Source: Crambe crambe
Lineage: Eukaryota; Porifera; Demospongiae; Poecilosclerida; Crambeidae
Reading direction: 5' to 3'
Assembly (NCBI GenBank): GCA_963924555.1
Contig: OZ004596.1
Location: forward strand, 1,302,001 to 1,366,000
DNA: 64,000 bases
A model generated the notes under the pieces. It saw nothing but the letters and a program-made list of their open reading frames with translations, did no database searches and was not told where the DNA came from. Shown here piece by piece: positions 33,349 to 53,807 of this stretch; positions within the stretch are counted from its first letter, which is position 1, and each line of letters opens with the position of its first letter. The position numbers and the translations under genes are program-made.

Positions 33349-36300
33349 ATGCAAATATCTGCGTTTGTATTTATAGGTTTCGCTCTTTCCTACTCTTCAG
33401 CTGCCGTCGTTACTGTCTCCAAGAACTGCGACAATGGAGGGCCAGAATGTGTTTCCCTGGACAGGGCATTAAGAGACCTAATCTCAGATACCACCATACA
33501 AATGGAGTCTGGAGATTATCAACTGGAAAACTTCACTTTACACAAGAATCTATCCAATATCAGAATTGTGGGAAGTAACACTTCAATCCAGTGCGCAAAT
33601 AGTGTGGGACTTGCTTTCATAAACTCTTCATACATCCTTATATCTGGAGTGGAAATCAATGGCTGTCGATTGAATGGAACAAATTTCAATATGGTTTTGG
33701 AAGAACTGGAGAGGTTTGTCGATCTGTTTTTCTCCATTCCAACTGAGGTCCAGGTGGGTGTGTTCCTAGGCCATTGCAGGAATGTGATGTTGGAGTCTGT
33801 GGTGGTTACCAACACTGCAGGATTCGGACTAGTTGGTGTTAACCTCATTGGTGCTTCCAGCTTCTCAAATGTCACTTTCTCTAATAATATCCAAGTGGGA
33901 TCTTGCACAAATAATAGTATCAGTGCTGCTGTTTTAACACAAAATTTGACTAAAGGGGGTGGAGCAGTCCTGCTCTATCAAGATTTCACTAATGAATACA
34001 AACAAGCTTATACCAACCAAATTTTTAGTCTGGAAATGGAAAATGTTAACTTCTCTTCAAATTCAGAATGCACCTTATCTTATTTTACAGCCCTAGGTGC
34101 AAACTCTCAGTTTTTGAGTGAATTGGGTTTTGGAATAGGTGGTGGAGGAGGACTCAGTCTACATTTGGCCCAGCTTGATTTTAGCATCAATATCACCACA
34201 AGAGAAAGCTTTTTCACCAATAATTCTGCTCTCTTTGGAAGTGCAGCTCAAATCACTCTTTTTAGTGGCGTGAAGAACTCGGTTGTTACATTTGAGGATA
34301 GCACATTCGAGTCTAATGGAGTATTGGAACCCCTTAGTACTGCAACTCTGAGGGTTCTTGGATCTGGTGGAATAGCCATTTTTAATGACATTCAACTGCC
34401 TTATGATATTGTTCCAAACCTTGAGATGAATCGAAACTTTTATGTGAATATCCGAAACTCAATTTTCTCACGAAATAGATCTCCGTTTGGGGCAGGGATG
34501 TTCATTTACTCTACTCACACCTCACCTTTGAGGGATACAACTGATGCAGTTCAGTTTCTCATTGCTAATACCACCTTCATACAAAATGAGGCCAATTCAG
34601 GTTCTGCCATGATAATAACTGAGATTAAATCTTCTGGAATGGCTGATGGCATTCAAGTAACTATTCAAAATTCTTCATTCATAAACAATATAATTGTATC
34701 GGCCAATCCCGACCCCTCCATGGATGCCCTGCTCGTTGGACAGACTGTGGGGACAATTGAGGTAACAAACATCAATATTACCTTCCATGATGAATGTCAC
34801 ATTCAAGGTAATCTGGGGAGTGGACTCAAAGCTGAAAGAAGCCTAATTGGAGTGTTTGGGGATCTGACACTTCGTGAAAATGTGGGGGTTAGTGGAGGAG
34901 CCCTCCATCTTCTCAGCCAATCATTTATCATACTCCTGCCTCACTCTCGTCTTCGTTTATTGAATAATACCGGAGAAGTCTCAGGTGGTGCAATTTATGT
35001 GAATCAGATTAGCTCCACCTCATACAGTGAGGGCTTAATTAGTGACTGCTTCTTGTCCTTTGGATATGATGATTTTGTGATCTGTACAGATTGTTCGGAT
35101 ATTAATGCTACAAATGCTTACGTTGAGTTTAGAGGGAACACTGCTCCAGTTGGCAGTTATATCTATGGGTCTACATTAAGTGGTTGCCCCTGGGCTGACC
35201 ATTTCCAGCTGAATTTCAACACTACAAATACCTTTGCCATCCTCCATGAAAACTTTCCAAATGTATTCAATTTCGAAGAAAATCCACTCAATCCTGGACT
35301 GGTTAGGGGCTTTGCATCCACTCTATCCAATATGACTCAAGTACCATCCACTGTAGCTCCAGGACAAAGGTTCTCAGTAAACTTCACGGCAATGGACAAT
35401 CTTGGGAATTCTATAGCCACAGTCCTCTCTTCATTTGCTTCTTCTCTTATTAATCTGGAAATGGTTGAGAGGACTTCAACAACTGCTTCTCTGAGTACCA
35501 ACAACTTTGCAATTCTATCCCATACAAATTCCACAAGTGTTCCGATAACAATTATTGGTCCTGAAAACAAAAATGTTGATGTCACCATCTATTCCACTGA
35601 TCCTGGTGTTCGTGCGCAGACAGTTTTACAAGTGAAACTTGGAAGTTGTGGACTTGGATTTAACTTGTCTGATAACCGCTGTGAGTGCCGTAACAACTTC
35701 ATAGAAATAGGAGTGACTTGTGATCTTGACAATCACACACTCATTGTCAGTGGTAATCAATGGTTGGGACTGTTGACTGATAATGGAAACCAATCACACA
35801 AAGATGACAGCAATGTTGTCTTTGGAACATGCCTATTTGGGTACTGCCGGCTAGAAACTGCAATTTTAGATGTCACCAATGACAACGTGCCAGACTTTAA
35901 AAGTCAGTGTGACTTTAACAGGGCTGGAGTATTGTGTGGGCGCTGCAGAGAAGACTACAGTGAAGTGATTGGCACTTCCATAGAATGTAGAAAGTGTTCG
36001 AATGTCTACATTCTCTTATTCTTCCTCTTTGCAGCAGCAGGAATCCTCCTCATGTTCCTTATTACATTTCTAGACATCAACATCACAGGAGGTTTCCTCA
36101 ATGGTGTCATCTTTTACTCCAACATCTTCAGCCTTTATGCACCTAATCTCAAAATACCATCACAACATCATTTAGCAGTTGTTTTTTGGCCATCTCTGAA
36201 CTTTGGAATTGACTCTTGTCTCTATGATGGTATGACAGCCTTACATCGCACTATCTGGCAACTTGTTTTCCCAGTTTACCTCTTCATCCTCATGTTTCTA

Positions 36301-37272
36301 ATCACAGGCCTTTTGAACACCAAATGTGTCAAACTGGTAAAGGCTTCCTCGGGACACAGCATCATTCAGGCTTTCTCCACACTCATCATACTCTGCTATG
36401 TCAGCATCTTCCAATCCTGTGCCGAGTTGGTAGGAGCTACAGAGATCACATCACTCACAGGAATGAAGCATGTTCGCTGGATTGTAGACGCATCTGTTCC
36501 ATATTTCGTCAATGGTCATGGGCTCCTCTGTTTCCTGGCTATCTTGCTCTTCTTGTTCTATCTCATCCCTCTTCCTATTTTCCTCCTATTCCCCAACCTC
36601 ATTTATAGGAACAAATACTTGCACAAATTCAAACCCTTTTACGATTCCTTTTGGGAGCCATTCAAGACTAAATATCGATTCTGGCTTGGAATGAAGTTGA
36701 TATTTCGATGGATTCCTTTCATTCTTGTGTTTACAACCTCAGAGTCTATTAGTGTGTTCATTACGTCCCTCATGCTCCTCCTCCTCCTCTTCCTCCAACT
36801 ATTGGTCAACCCTTTCAAGAGTAAGTGGCGAAACTACATGGACAGCTTTTTCCTCCTCAACTTGTGCATGTTGTTTATTGGAGGTCTCTTTGTTCAATTG
36901 GAGGTGGAAAAGACTGGCAAGGTTCATGCTGCTCTCTTGGCCTATAGCACCATTGTGATTTTGTTGGGGTACACAGGATTTGTGATAATTGTGTTTTACC
37001 ATGTCTTTGTCCGTTTTCCAAAACTGCAATCATGCCTGAGGCAGTGTATGCGTCGTACATACTTTGCAAAGTACATGAAGCCTGAAACTGATGAAAATGA
37101 TGCTCAAGTTCCAAAAGTAAGCCCAGCCAAGAAAAATGTAGATGTAGACGGTAAATCCACTGAAACTAAGAACAGCAACCAACTCAATAACTCCTCTACG
37201 AAAAAGCAGCTAGTCACATTTACTGAAATACAGATACAACCAGTACTACGTGAGCCACTGCTGGAGCCTTGA
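33349..37272 (+). CDS. Large surface protein: parallel beta-helix ectodomain plus seven-pass C-terminus
   Basis: Start placed at ATG 33349 (MQISAFVFIGFALSYSSAAV, a good signal peptide); the same frame opens 37 codons earlier without a signal-like start. About 1307 residues, no intron. The ectodomain (to about residue 780) is Asn/Ser-rich with repeated right-handed beta-helix rungs (xxxFxxNxAxxGGAxxx, e.g. NVGVSGGALHLLS and NNTGEVSGGAIYVNQ) and many N-x-S/T sites. A Cys-rich juxtamembrane stretch follows (CRCRNN-type, CLFGYC, CDFNRAGVLCGRCREDY). The membrane region runs from about 36000 to 37020: helices start near 36001, 36250, 36361, 36510, 36706, 36838 and 36929. The C-tail is polar. This pectin-lyase-like/Pmp-like plus multipass layout is seen in sponge and other invertebrate gene families; ligand and function are unknown. 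Surface receptor or adhesion protein by topology. Confidence 0.82.
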   Translation: MQISAFVFIGFALSYSSAAVVTVSKNCDNGGPECVSLDRALRDLISDTTIQMESGDYQLENFTLHKNLSNIRIVGSNTSIQCANSVGLAFINSSYILISGVEINGCRLNGTNFNMVLEELERFVDLFFSIPTEVQVGVFLGHCRNVMLESVVVTNTAGFGLVGVNLIGASSFSNVTFSNNIQVGSCTNNSISAAVLTQNLTKGGGAVLLYQDFTNEYKQAYTNQIFSLEMENVNFSSNSECTLSYFTALGANSQFLSELGFGIGGGGGLSLHLAQLDFSINITTRESFFTNNSALFGSAAQITLFSGVKNSVVTFEDSTFESNGVLEPLSTATLRVLGSGGIAIFNDIQLPYDIVPNLEMNRNFYVNIRNSIFSRNRSPFGAGMFIYSTHTSPLRDTTDAVQFLIANTTFIQNEANSGSAMIITEIKSSGMADGIQVTIQNSSFINNIIVSANPDPSMDALLVGQTVGTIEVTNINITFHDECHIQGNLGSGLKAERSLIGVFGDLTLRENVGVSGGALHLLSQSFIILLPHSRLRLLNNTGEVSGGAIYVNQISSTSYSEGLISDCFLSFGYDDFVICTDCSDINATNAYVEFRGNTAPVGSYIYGSTLSGCPWADHFQLNFNTTNTFAILHENFPNVFNFEENPLNPGLVRGFASTLSNMTQVPSTVAPGQRFSVNFTAMDNLGNSIATVLSSFASSLINLEMVERTSTTASLSTNNFAILSHTNSTSVPITIIGPENKNVDVTIYSTDPGVRAQTVLQVKLGSCGLGFNLSDNRCECRNNFIEIGVTCDLDNHTLIVSGNQWLGLLTDNGNQSHKDDSNVVFGTCLFGYCRLETAILDVTNDNVPDFKSQCDFNRAGVLCGRCREDYSEVIGTSIECRKCSNVYILLFFLFAAAGILLMFLITFLDINITGGFLNGVIFYSNIFSLYAPNLKIPSQHHLAVVFWPSLNFGIDSCLYDGMTALHRTIWQLVFPVYLFILMFLITGLLNTKCVKLVKASSGHSIIQAFSTLIILCYVSIFQSCAELVGATEITSLTGMKHVRWIVDASVPYFVNGHGLLCFLAILLFLFYLIPLPIFLLFPNLIYRNKYLHKFKPFYDSFWEPFKTKYRFWLGMKLIFRWIPFILVFTTSESISVFITSLMLLLLLFLQLLVNPFKSKWRNYMDSFFLLNLCMLFIGGLFVQLEVEKTGKVHAALLAYSTIVILLGYTGFVIIVFYHVFVRFPKLQSCLRQCMRRTYFAKYMKPETDENDAQVPKVSPAKKNVDVDGKSTETKNSNQLNNSSTKKQLVTFTEIQIQPVLREPLLEP

Positions 37273-37532
37273 AACAATTAAGTAGTGAGATATGGATTAC
37301 TGTAATTAGCCCCCCCCCAATAATTTTTTCTCTTGCTGGTAGTTATTATTTGGTGGAACCCTATATTATTATTTAGATGCTACATTGACATTTTCATTAA
37401 CTAGCTAGTTCACATATCAGCGAACTCTAACAACCCAAGTTAAAATCTCTGTGGGTGTACCCTCGAGTGTAAACATAGTATCCCCAAGAGTATTCTAATA
37501 CGCATGCGTAGAAAATATCCTAAGCCACGTGC

Positions 37533-37611
<79 letters not shown>

Positions 37612-37857
37612 GTGCGTGGTGCCGGTAGTCGATGCATGCGTATTAGAATACTATAGACGTGTCAGCCTTTTTTTTTTTTTCTTAGAATCTTTCTTTCTTT
37701 CTTGTTTTGATTTGGTTTGTTGCTGTAGTTTTGTTTTGTTTTTATTTTGTTTTTTTTCATCATCACCTTTATAGCTATTACAAATCTATGATTACTTACT
37801 TGTACTAGAGAGCTAGAGACGACGTCTGCGCGCGGTCGATCCTTTACCAAGTGCCAC
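37273..37857. other. Intergenic DNA before the Lon gene
   Basis: Holds an inverted-repeat element with a 76-base T run (listed separately) and further T-rich sequence at 37668-37760. The Lon promoter should lie in about 37760-37857, which is G+C-richer (gacgacgtctgcgcgcggtc); no specific site can be named. Confidence 0.5.
37489..37652. mobile_element. Inverted-repeat element with a 76-base poly(T) core
   Basis: 19-bp perfect inverted ends (agtattctaatacgcatgc and complement) enclose T at 37534-37609, flanked by another short inverted pair (ccacgtgcg/gcgtgcgtgg). No target duplication is clear. Could be a MITE that received a retroposed poly(A) tail, or a simple repeat expanded in a hairpin loop. 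Confidence 0.6.
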
Positions 37858-43324
<5,467 letters not shown>

Positions 43325-43683
43325 CTTCATTCATGATTATTCTCATCTTCTATTGTTATAATTCATTCAAATATTCAAAATCAAGCTAAAATCAAAAGAA
43401 ATTTTATCATACAAAAATCAGCAGTAATTGTTCAAAGAAAGATAAATAAATAGATTTTTTTTTTAAAGATCCAGCTAAGCTGGTCTGTACATAACAGTTG
43501 GTAGTCTCATAGTAGAACAAGGCACTACCTTATATGTAATAAGTAAATTTTGAAGACTGTTCCACTCTGTGATGGCAACTGAGGAAGCAGACTTCAGCTG
43601 GCCCGTGGTAATCTACACAATAGTACTACCTCTAATTGCCAGGATGGATGGGGAAACTCGCCAAGACATAATTGATACATGAG
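43325..43683. other. Convergent 3' region, Lon / ISL-A
   Basis: 358 bases without coding evidence between the Lon stop and the ISL-A stop. AT-rich on the Lon side with aataaat (near 43443), a possible poly(A) signal. Confidence 0.5.
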
Positions 43684-45642
43684 CTACAACGCACTGTGGT
43701 AGAGTGTCTGCTTCCTCCCTCTCATCAATCCGGCAGGGTCAAAGTGTGGGATGGAACTGGTTGGAGAGGTCCACATGGGGTTCTGTTGGTAGGTGACTAT
43801 GGGGGAGACACCTGTATGGGTGGGCGTGGAAGGGATTGGCTGAATGGTACTGCAACTGGTCTTGGTCAGTGTTGGTGGTGGGAGTGGAGCCTGGGGGTAG
43901 TCTGGCGTAGCCCAGGTGTAGGCAAAAGCAGGCACAGGTGTGGAGTGCGTTGGGAAGAGCTGACTTGTACCATTAGGAGTTAACATCTGAGAAAGCACTG
44001 ACTGCAGAGAGAAAGGTAAGTAGCACTGTAGTAGAGAGAGCCACATTGTGTAGAGCTTCTAAAGAAGATTTAACGAGACCTCCAACGTTCTAACATCTAT
44101 TACTATTAGTCTACTTACACCAGATGATGATCCAATCTGCTGCTTCTGCTCATGTCTTGATTCTTTTTTCACTTTCATCTTCTCCTTGCAGCGCTTATTT
44201 TGGAACCAAACTCGGATCACCTTTGAATTCAGTCCGGTGATCTCAACCAGGTCCTGCTTAGTGAAAGCATCAGGTCTGTCATTGATGGCGTAAACTTTGT
44301 TTAGTGTCTGCAGCTGGTCCTCGGAGAGTACAGTGCGGACTCGAGGGTGTTTACCTGACTTTGCAGACCTACATCCTGAAGCACTTGATCCTTTATGAGA
44401 ACAGTCCTTGTTTGAGGGTTTATTATTGTTGTTGTTATTGTTGTTGTTGTTGTCGTCGTCATCCATACTGAGAGGATCTGGAGATAGTGAATAATTTCAG
44501 AGTGGACTAGTATAGGTGACACTGCATGAACTTGGTTCTGTAATAGGAGGAAGGATAGAAGGACTTACCAATTTGGGTGTCTGTGTCATCATGCTGGAGA
44601 AAGCTGACATCTCTCTTACAGAATAGTTTCCCATTGATAAGCCCAAACTGCTCTCCTGGTACCAAATGCCTCTTACAATAGGAACAACGAAAACACTCCA
44701 TGTGGTATATCTGCAGGGGAAAAACTTTACAAACTCAAGATGGGAAATCAGACCATATAAGAATACATGCTACCTTATCCCTTGCTCTCATGATGTAGTC
44801 TGTATCAGAGATAGACTGGTAGCAGGAAAAACACTTCACCCCAAAGACCCTGTGGGGGAAAAAAAAAAAAAAAAAAAGTTGGGAGTACACATGCACTTGG
44901 CAGCTGGTTTAACAGATTAGTTACATGTAGTGGTCCATGGTACATGTAACTAAGCATTATGACCAAGGAGTGGCCTGGTAATATCTTATCGGCATCATGT
45001 CAAGAGGTGGTATAAGATAGTCCACTGACTCCACTCCACCAGAGTCCAGTCAGGTCTTCTGACTCGGGGCTGGACCAAATTTCATGGTCTTGATAATCCA
45101 GCTGCATGGTCTCATATAATTACTCTGGTTTCTGGTTGATTTAGTGCGCCGTAGCCCGAGGGCCGCATTTTCCTTGCATGCTAGAGCTAGGGGCAGAGAT
45201 TCTCATGCATGTATTTTTCATATTGGATGAGAAGAAGAGGATATTGCATGATATTTATTTAAAATAATAATGATTACTTTTAGATGCATTAGCTATAATA
45301 GAGACAATGCAATACACACTAACAGACCTGACATAGTCCTTCTTACAGTATGGCCGTCCTTCTTTCATGAAGCAAGTGCAATCCTCATTGAGATGGAGCT
45401 GACACTCATTACAGACCAGACAGGATGCATGCCACTCCAGGTTGGGTGAGACTCGCAGCCAGTATTCATCCTTGATGGGCTCCTTGCATCCATAACATAG
45501 CTTTGGATTGCTGCAGCTAGACAGGTTGCACTCTATACAATACATGATATGACATAGCAAAATTATGTGCAAACACCTTTGCTGGAAGTTTAATTTAAAA
45601 AATCTCCACCTATGCAGGCTTACCAGAGCTAGCATCCTCCAT
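43684..45642 (-). CDS. ISL: Islet-type LIM-homeobox transcription factor, copy A
   Basis: Six exons: 45624-45642 (MEDASS), 45328-45532 (LIM1: [20 protein letters not shown]), about 44776-44850 (end of LIM1/start of LIM2: [16 protein letters not shown]), about 44570-44709 (LIM2: [20 protein letters not shown]), about 44120-44476 (Asn-rich linker and homeodomain) and 43684-43995 (C-terminal domain). The homeodomain has Islet features ([33 protein letters not shown]; Gln at the recognition-helix position of WFQNKR). The C-terminus has [20 protein letters not shown], shared with copy B. A nuclear developmental regulator by homology. It is the more derived copy: [13 protein letters not shown] versus [13 protein letters not shown] in B. 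A poly-Asn run comes from a (GTT)n repeat near 44430. Confidence 0.9.
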
Positions 45643-45799
45643 TCTTATGTCTCAACAATAGTAGCAGCAACACAGCAGCGCTGCAGCAGTTCTAGTTGAA
45701 TAGTCTTCTTTTTCTTCGCGCACATTGCGCGCAATTATCGAGAGACGTACCTAGCTAGCTAATTAGCTAATGACCCGACCGCACCGCGACCGGTGGAAA
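45643..45799. promoter_or_regulatory. Short bidirectional promoter region, ISL-A / DDX59
   Basis: About 157 bases (or 127 if the first DDX59 ATG is used) separate the divergent starts. Contains gcgcacattgcgcgcaatta, a near-palindromic GC-rich stretch. Inference from spacing. Confidence 0.45.
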
Positions 45800-48457
45800 A
45801 TGTTCGTTCCAAGAGCAGTCCGAGTCGGGAGGAACGTTTTGAACTTACAGAAAACAGACAATGGGAGTACACACAGAAATCTAGAGCCAAGAGAAGTGGA
45901 CAGTTATCCTGTATGTAGCAAGTCATCTCCAGAGCTTGAGGGAGCTCAGGGGTCAAAGGTCAGAGATGACCACTCCAGCAGTAGTAGTGATGAGGACGAA
46001 GCTGTAATCTCTTATTCTAAATTGCAACGTTGGCCTCACCATGGAGAACCAGTGTGTGTCGTGTGTGGTCGTTATGGAGCATACATTGTGGACAAAACCA
46101 ACCAAGACGTGTGCTCCTTGGAATGCAAAGCTCGACACTTGATCAAAATGGGGCTGCCGCTGACTCCATCTAGTGCAACTGCACCAGAAGAGAGTCGTGA
46201 AGATGAAATAGTAAAGGGATGGAGTTATCGAGAACATCCGGAAGTGGCGGGAATGACTCCAGCGCAGGTGGATGCCTTGAGAGTCAAAGTCAGTGCTCGA
46301 TTTAATCATTATCAAGTGTGTTATGATCCCTGATTTGAAATGGAATGTGGATTGTACAGATGAGAATCAAAACTGATGGAAGACGTGCTCCAAAGCTAAT
46401 TTCATTTTTTTCCCAATTGAATCTCCCGAAGAAGTGTATCCTTCTATAGTCATAATTATCGCTAACTCCATTTAATGCTTCATTCTTTGACTCTGTGTCT
46501 AGTGATCTCCAATTTGGAAAGTGCTGGGTACTCTTCTATGACAGCCGTTCAGATGCAAGTGATCCCAGCTGCTCTCTCCCGTAACGATCTGCTTGTGTGT
46601 GCAGGCACTGGTTCAGGAAAAAGTGAGTCATGTCGAGTTGTCATCCAGGACAGACTCCACTCCTCTCTCCTCTTCCCCCCCTTCTCAGCTCTCTCGTTCC
46701 TCCTCCCTATTATTCTTCTCCTCCTTGGGAGGGAAGAAGGCATGGGTGAGGCAGCAGATTCAGGTACTGTGACGCGATCTCCTCAGTGTTTAATTCTGGT
46801 TCCAACCAGAGAATTGGCAATGCAGATTGAGAACCAAGCAAAACAGCTAATGAGGGGTACGAGAGAGGAAATAAAATTAAGAAATGTCATGGTGTAATTA
46901 CCTATTATTGGCTAGGACTCCCTAACATGAGAACAGCCTTAATTGCAGGAGGGATACCCATTGCAACACAGCTGCACAGACTTGGGGCTGGAGTTGAAGT
47001 AAGAATCAAAAGCTATAGTATATGCATTATGCTACATCACCTGTCGTCTAACTTTACAGCTGGTGGTAGCAACTCCTGCTCGACTGAATGATGTTATCGA
47101 GAATCATTTCGCCGACATCGAACTTGCAGACATCAAGATTTTTGTGTTGGATGAAGTTGACTGCCTTCTCAGCATGGGATTCGAGTCGCAGGTAATACAT
47201 GCATTGATAGGGATTCCCTCCTTGAGGGGTGAAAGGATTTCTGCTTCTCCTTTACAGGTTGGTATGATAGAAGAAGTATTGCCAGCAAAAAGACAAAACT
47301 TGATGTTTTCCGCCACCATTCCGCCCAAAATTGAAAGACTGGCCAAAGGGATGATGACTGACACCATTAGTATTACTGTTGGGGAGGTAAGAAGAACAAT
47401 GTAAGATGCTCATATGGTAGTTAGCCATTTATGGTATTCTTGAAGCCCAGCACACCTTGTGAAGCTATTCGACATACGGTGATTTGGGTGGAAGAAACAT
47501 CCAAGAAAAAAAAGCTCCTCACTTGGTTCAAAGATGGAAAGCACTTCAAGTGGGTATCCATTGTCTCTTTTTCAATTACTTTTAATATTCTTTCTGCAGT
47601 CCTCCTGTGGTGGTTTTTGTAAGTTCCAAAAAAGGGTCCTTGCTCCTAGCTGACAGCATTAACAAAGTATCTTTGACTTTTCCCCCTTCTTCTCCCTTTT
47701 AAGAGCGTTTTCTTCTGCTTTCTTTTCTTTTTTCCTTCCAGTCTTCTATTCCAGCTGCTACAGCAGTTGGCTTACATGGAGATATGGTTCAAGAAAGAAG
47801 ATCAGAAATAGTCCAGGAATTCCTGGAAGGAAAGCACTCAGTTCTGGTCACCACCAATGTCTTGGCAAGGGGCATAGATCTCGTCAGTGTCCAACAAGTA
47901 TGTTTTTTAGAGGGAACTGTTATGAAGGGATCAGAAAGAAAGAATCCTAATTCTGAGAGAATATAGGCATAATAGTCTCATGTAATTAAGGTTATTATTA
48001 CAGCTTTTATTTCTCTTCTTTAGGTATTTATTTTTGATATGCCAACATCTTTATTGGACTTCATTCATCAGGTACATCTCCACCCCTCACAAAATTCCAT
48101 TACTTGTGTTGTATCTCAGGTTGGTCGAGCTGGGAGAATGGGTTCTCCAGGAAATGCCATCACTTTCATCAATAATAGCAACAAAAACATATTTTTGAGT
48201 TTTTCTGATTTGATGAAGAAGATGGGTGTGTCCTTGCCAGCTCAGCTGACCACGTCCCCTTACCTGGCTCTGCAGAGAGAGAAACGGAAGAGAGAGGCTG
48301 TGACATCAACATCAAAGTTACCAGCCCCAAAGAAAAGTAGACAGGACAGAGACAAGTGAGCAATAATTAGAATACCTCGTATTCAACCAACTTCCCTTCA
48401 TTTTGCAGGAGTTTACTAGAACTTTTAAAGAGTGAAAGGGCTGTAAGAAAGAGATAG
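45800..48457 (+). CDS. DDX59: DDX59-like zf-HIT DEAD-box RNA helicase
   Basis: ATP-dependent RNA helicase family member. Start taken at MFVPRAVRVGRN (45800), which matches vertebrate DDX59's MFVPR; an in-frame ATG lies at 45770. A zf-HIT finger (CVVCGRYGAYIV...VCSLECKARH) is in the first exon, which ends about 46313. Then come an exon about 46360-46438, the Q-motif/motif I exon from about 46502, motif II DEVD (about 47150), SAT (about 47310), motif V region LVTTNVLARGIDLVS (about 47840) and motif VI VGRAGRMG (about 48121). Motif I is interrupted by a 66-base intron: GTGSGK|T, with gtgagt near 46622 and ttctcag near 46687, so the unspliced reading (GSGKSESCR) is wrong. The last exon, about 48411-48457 (SLLELLKSERAVRKR), is reached through a gtgagc donor that overlaps an apparent stop at 48357. 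Confidence 0.9.
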
Positions 48458-48507
48458 AATGTATAAAAATATTACTCTCAGAACCAGCATTATCATGAAT
48501 CTCAAGT

Positions 48508-52722
<4,215 letters not shown>

Positions 52723-52897
52723 AATTATTACGTTTTTGCACGTGTACTATATATCACGAAAAGTTACGCATGCGTGTTGGTTGTTGTTTGTTTTTTTTGT
52801 ATGCAATGAATATCATTAAACTGAACTGATGAAACAATGAAATTAAGGTTTGAATCGCGCACGCGTGAAATTTGTTCAAATCCGGTCCATACATGTA
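52723..52897. promoter_or_regulatory. BLM upstream region
   Basis: About 175 bases between the BLM start and the first MITE. AT-rich with atatatcacg near 52750; the promoter must lie here or within the adjoining MITEs. Confidence 0.3.
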
Positions 52898-53021
52898 CAG
52901 TGGATTGCAGGTCGCATGGACCAATCAGATTTGCAGGCAATGATGTCAGCATGAATCTGATTGGTCCATGTGACCTTGCTGGCTGAAGTACTACTAGTGT
53001 CAAGCAACCTGCAATCCACTG
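52898..53021. mobile_element. MITE 1 upstream of BLM
   Basis: 124 bases, TA on both sides, perfect 15-bp inverted ends (cagtggattgcaggt) and a second inner inverted pair (atggaccaatcagat/atctgattggtccat), so almost the whole element folds back. Tc1/mariner-type target site. Confidence 0.85.
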
Positions 53022-53036
53022 TATCGCGCGTCGCTA

Positions 53037-53447
53037 GTCTCGGCCCCCCAGCCCCCACCCGGAAAGGAGATCGAGAGGGGTCTGGTGACTATGGGCATAA
53101 ATCTTGGTTTTGCTGACTCAGCAGTATTAAAATTGAGTAAACCAATCAGAATAGCACTAACTGTCACACGATTCAATTTAGTGGGATCGATCGATAGCTA
53201 GCTGGCCAGCGCCATGGATCGAAGCTAACCCTATTTGCCACTAGCATTGCAACTAGTCCCTAGATATGCATAAATCGGCTTCCAGTTACCTAGTCTTCTA
53301 GCTAGCGAGCGAGCTTGCAGGTGGGGTTTGACATTAACTGCCCACGTAGCTGAGTCAGCAAAAAAAGATTTATGCCCATAATTATGCCTAGTCACCAGAC
53401 CCCTCTCCGTTCCGCGATCCGGGTGGACGTGGGGGCTGGGCCGAGAC
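53037..53447. mobile_element. MITE 2 upstream of BLM
   Basis: 411 bases flanked by TA. Arms of about 90 bases (gtctcggcccccagcccccac..., gagaggggtctggtgactat, gctgactcag) are inverted copies with small indels; one arm has an 11-base duplication around cataattatg. Confidence 0.8.
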
Positions 53448-53497
53448 TATCGCGTCGCGCTCGCTCGCTGAATCGGTGCACGTGTACGTGTACGTAT

Positions 53498-53782
53498 GCG
53501 TAGCCAGACCCTTTACCAACTCAAGGAGGGAAAGGGGTGGTAAACTTCGCATAGCAGCTGGTCCACTATTTTTTCGGACCGGATAAGTGGGTGACAAATA
53601 ATGAATACTATTATAAACCCAGCTAGTATACGTAGTGCGCGCGGTAAGCAATAATAATATTCATAACCATGCGGCTTAATGCTTGGCTAGTTTTTGGTCT
53701 AGGAGCTGACTAAGCAAGAACCACTCTGCTATGTGAAGTTTACCAGACCCTTTTCCTCCTTGAGTAAAGGGTCTGGCTACGC
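53498..53782. mobile_element. MITE 3 upstream of BLM
   Basis: About 285 bases with inverted arms of about 65 bases beginning gcgtagccagaccctttac. The flanks share aatcggtg(c/t)ac at 53471 and 53791, a possible long target duplication or a sign of an older tandem structure. The end points are less certain than for its neighbours. Confidence 0.7.
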
Positions 53783-53807
53783 GAGACTAGAATCGGTGTA
53801 CAGTGTA

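Noticed and set aside
37440-37774. Lys-rich and Phe-rich frames on opposite strands
   Set aside because: Translation of the 76-base T run.
46549-46660. Mutated Walker A (GSGKS) in DDX59
   Set aside because: A 66-base intron interrupts the motif; splicing gives GSGKT followed by LSFLLP, the normal family sequence.
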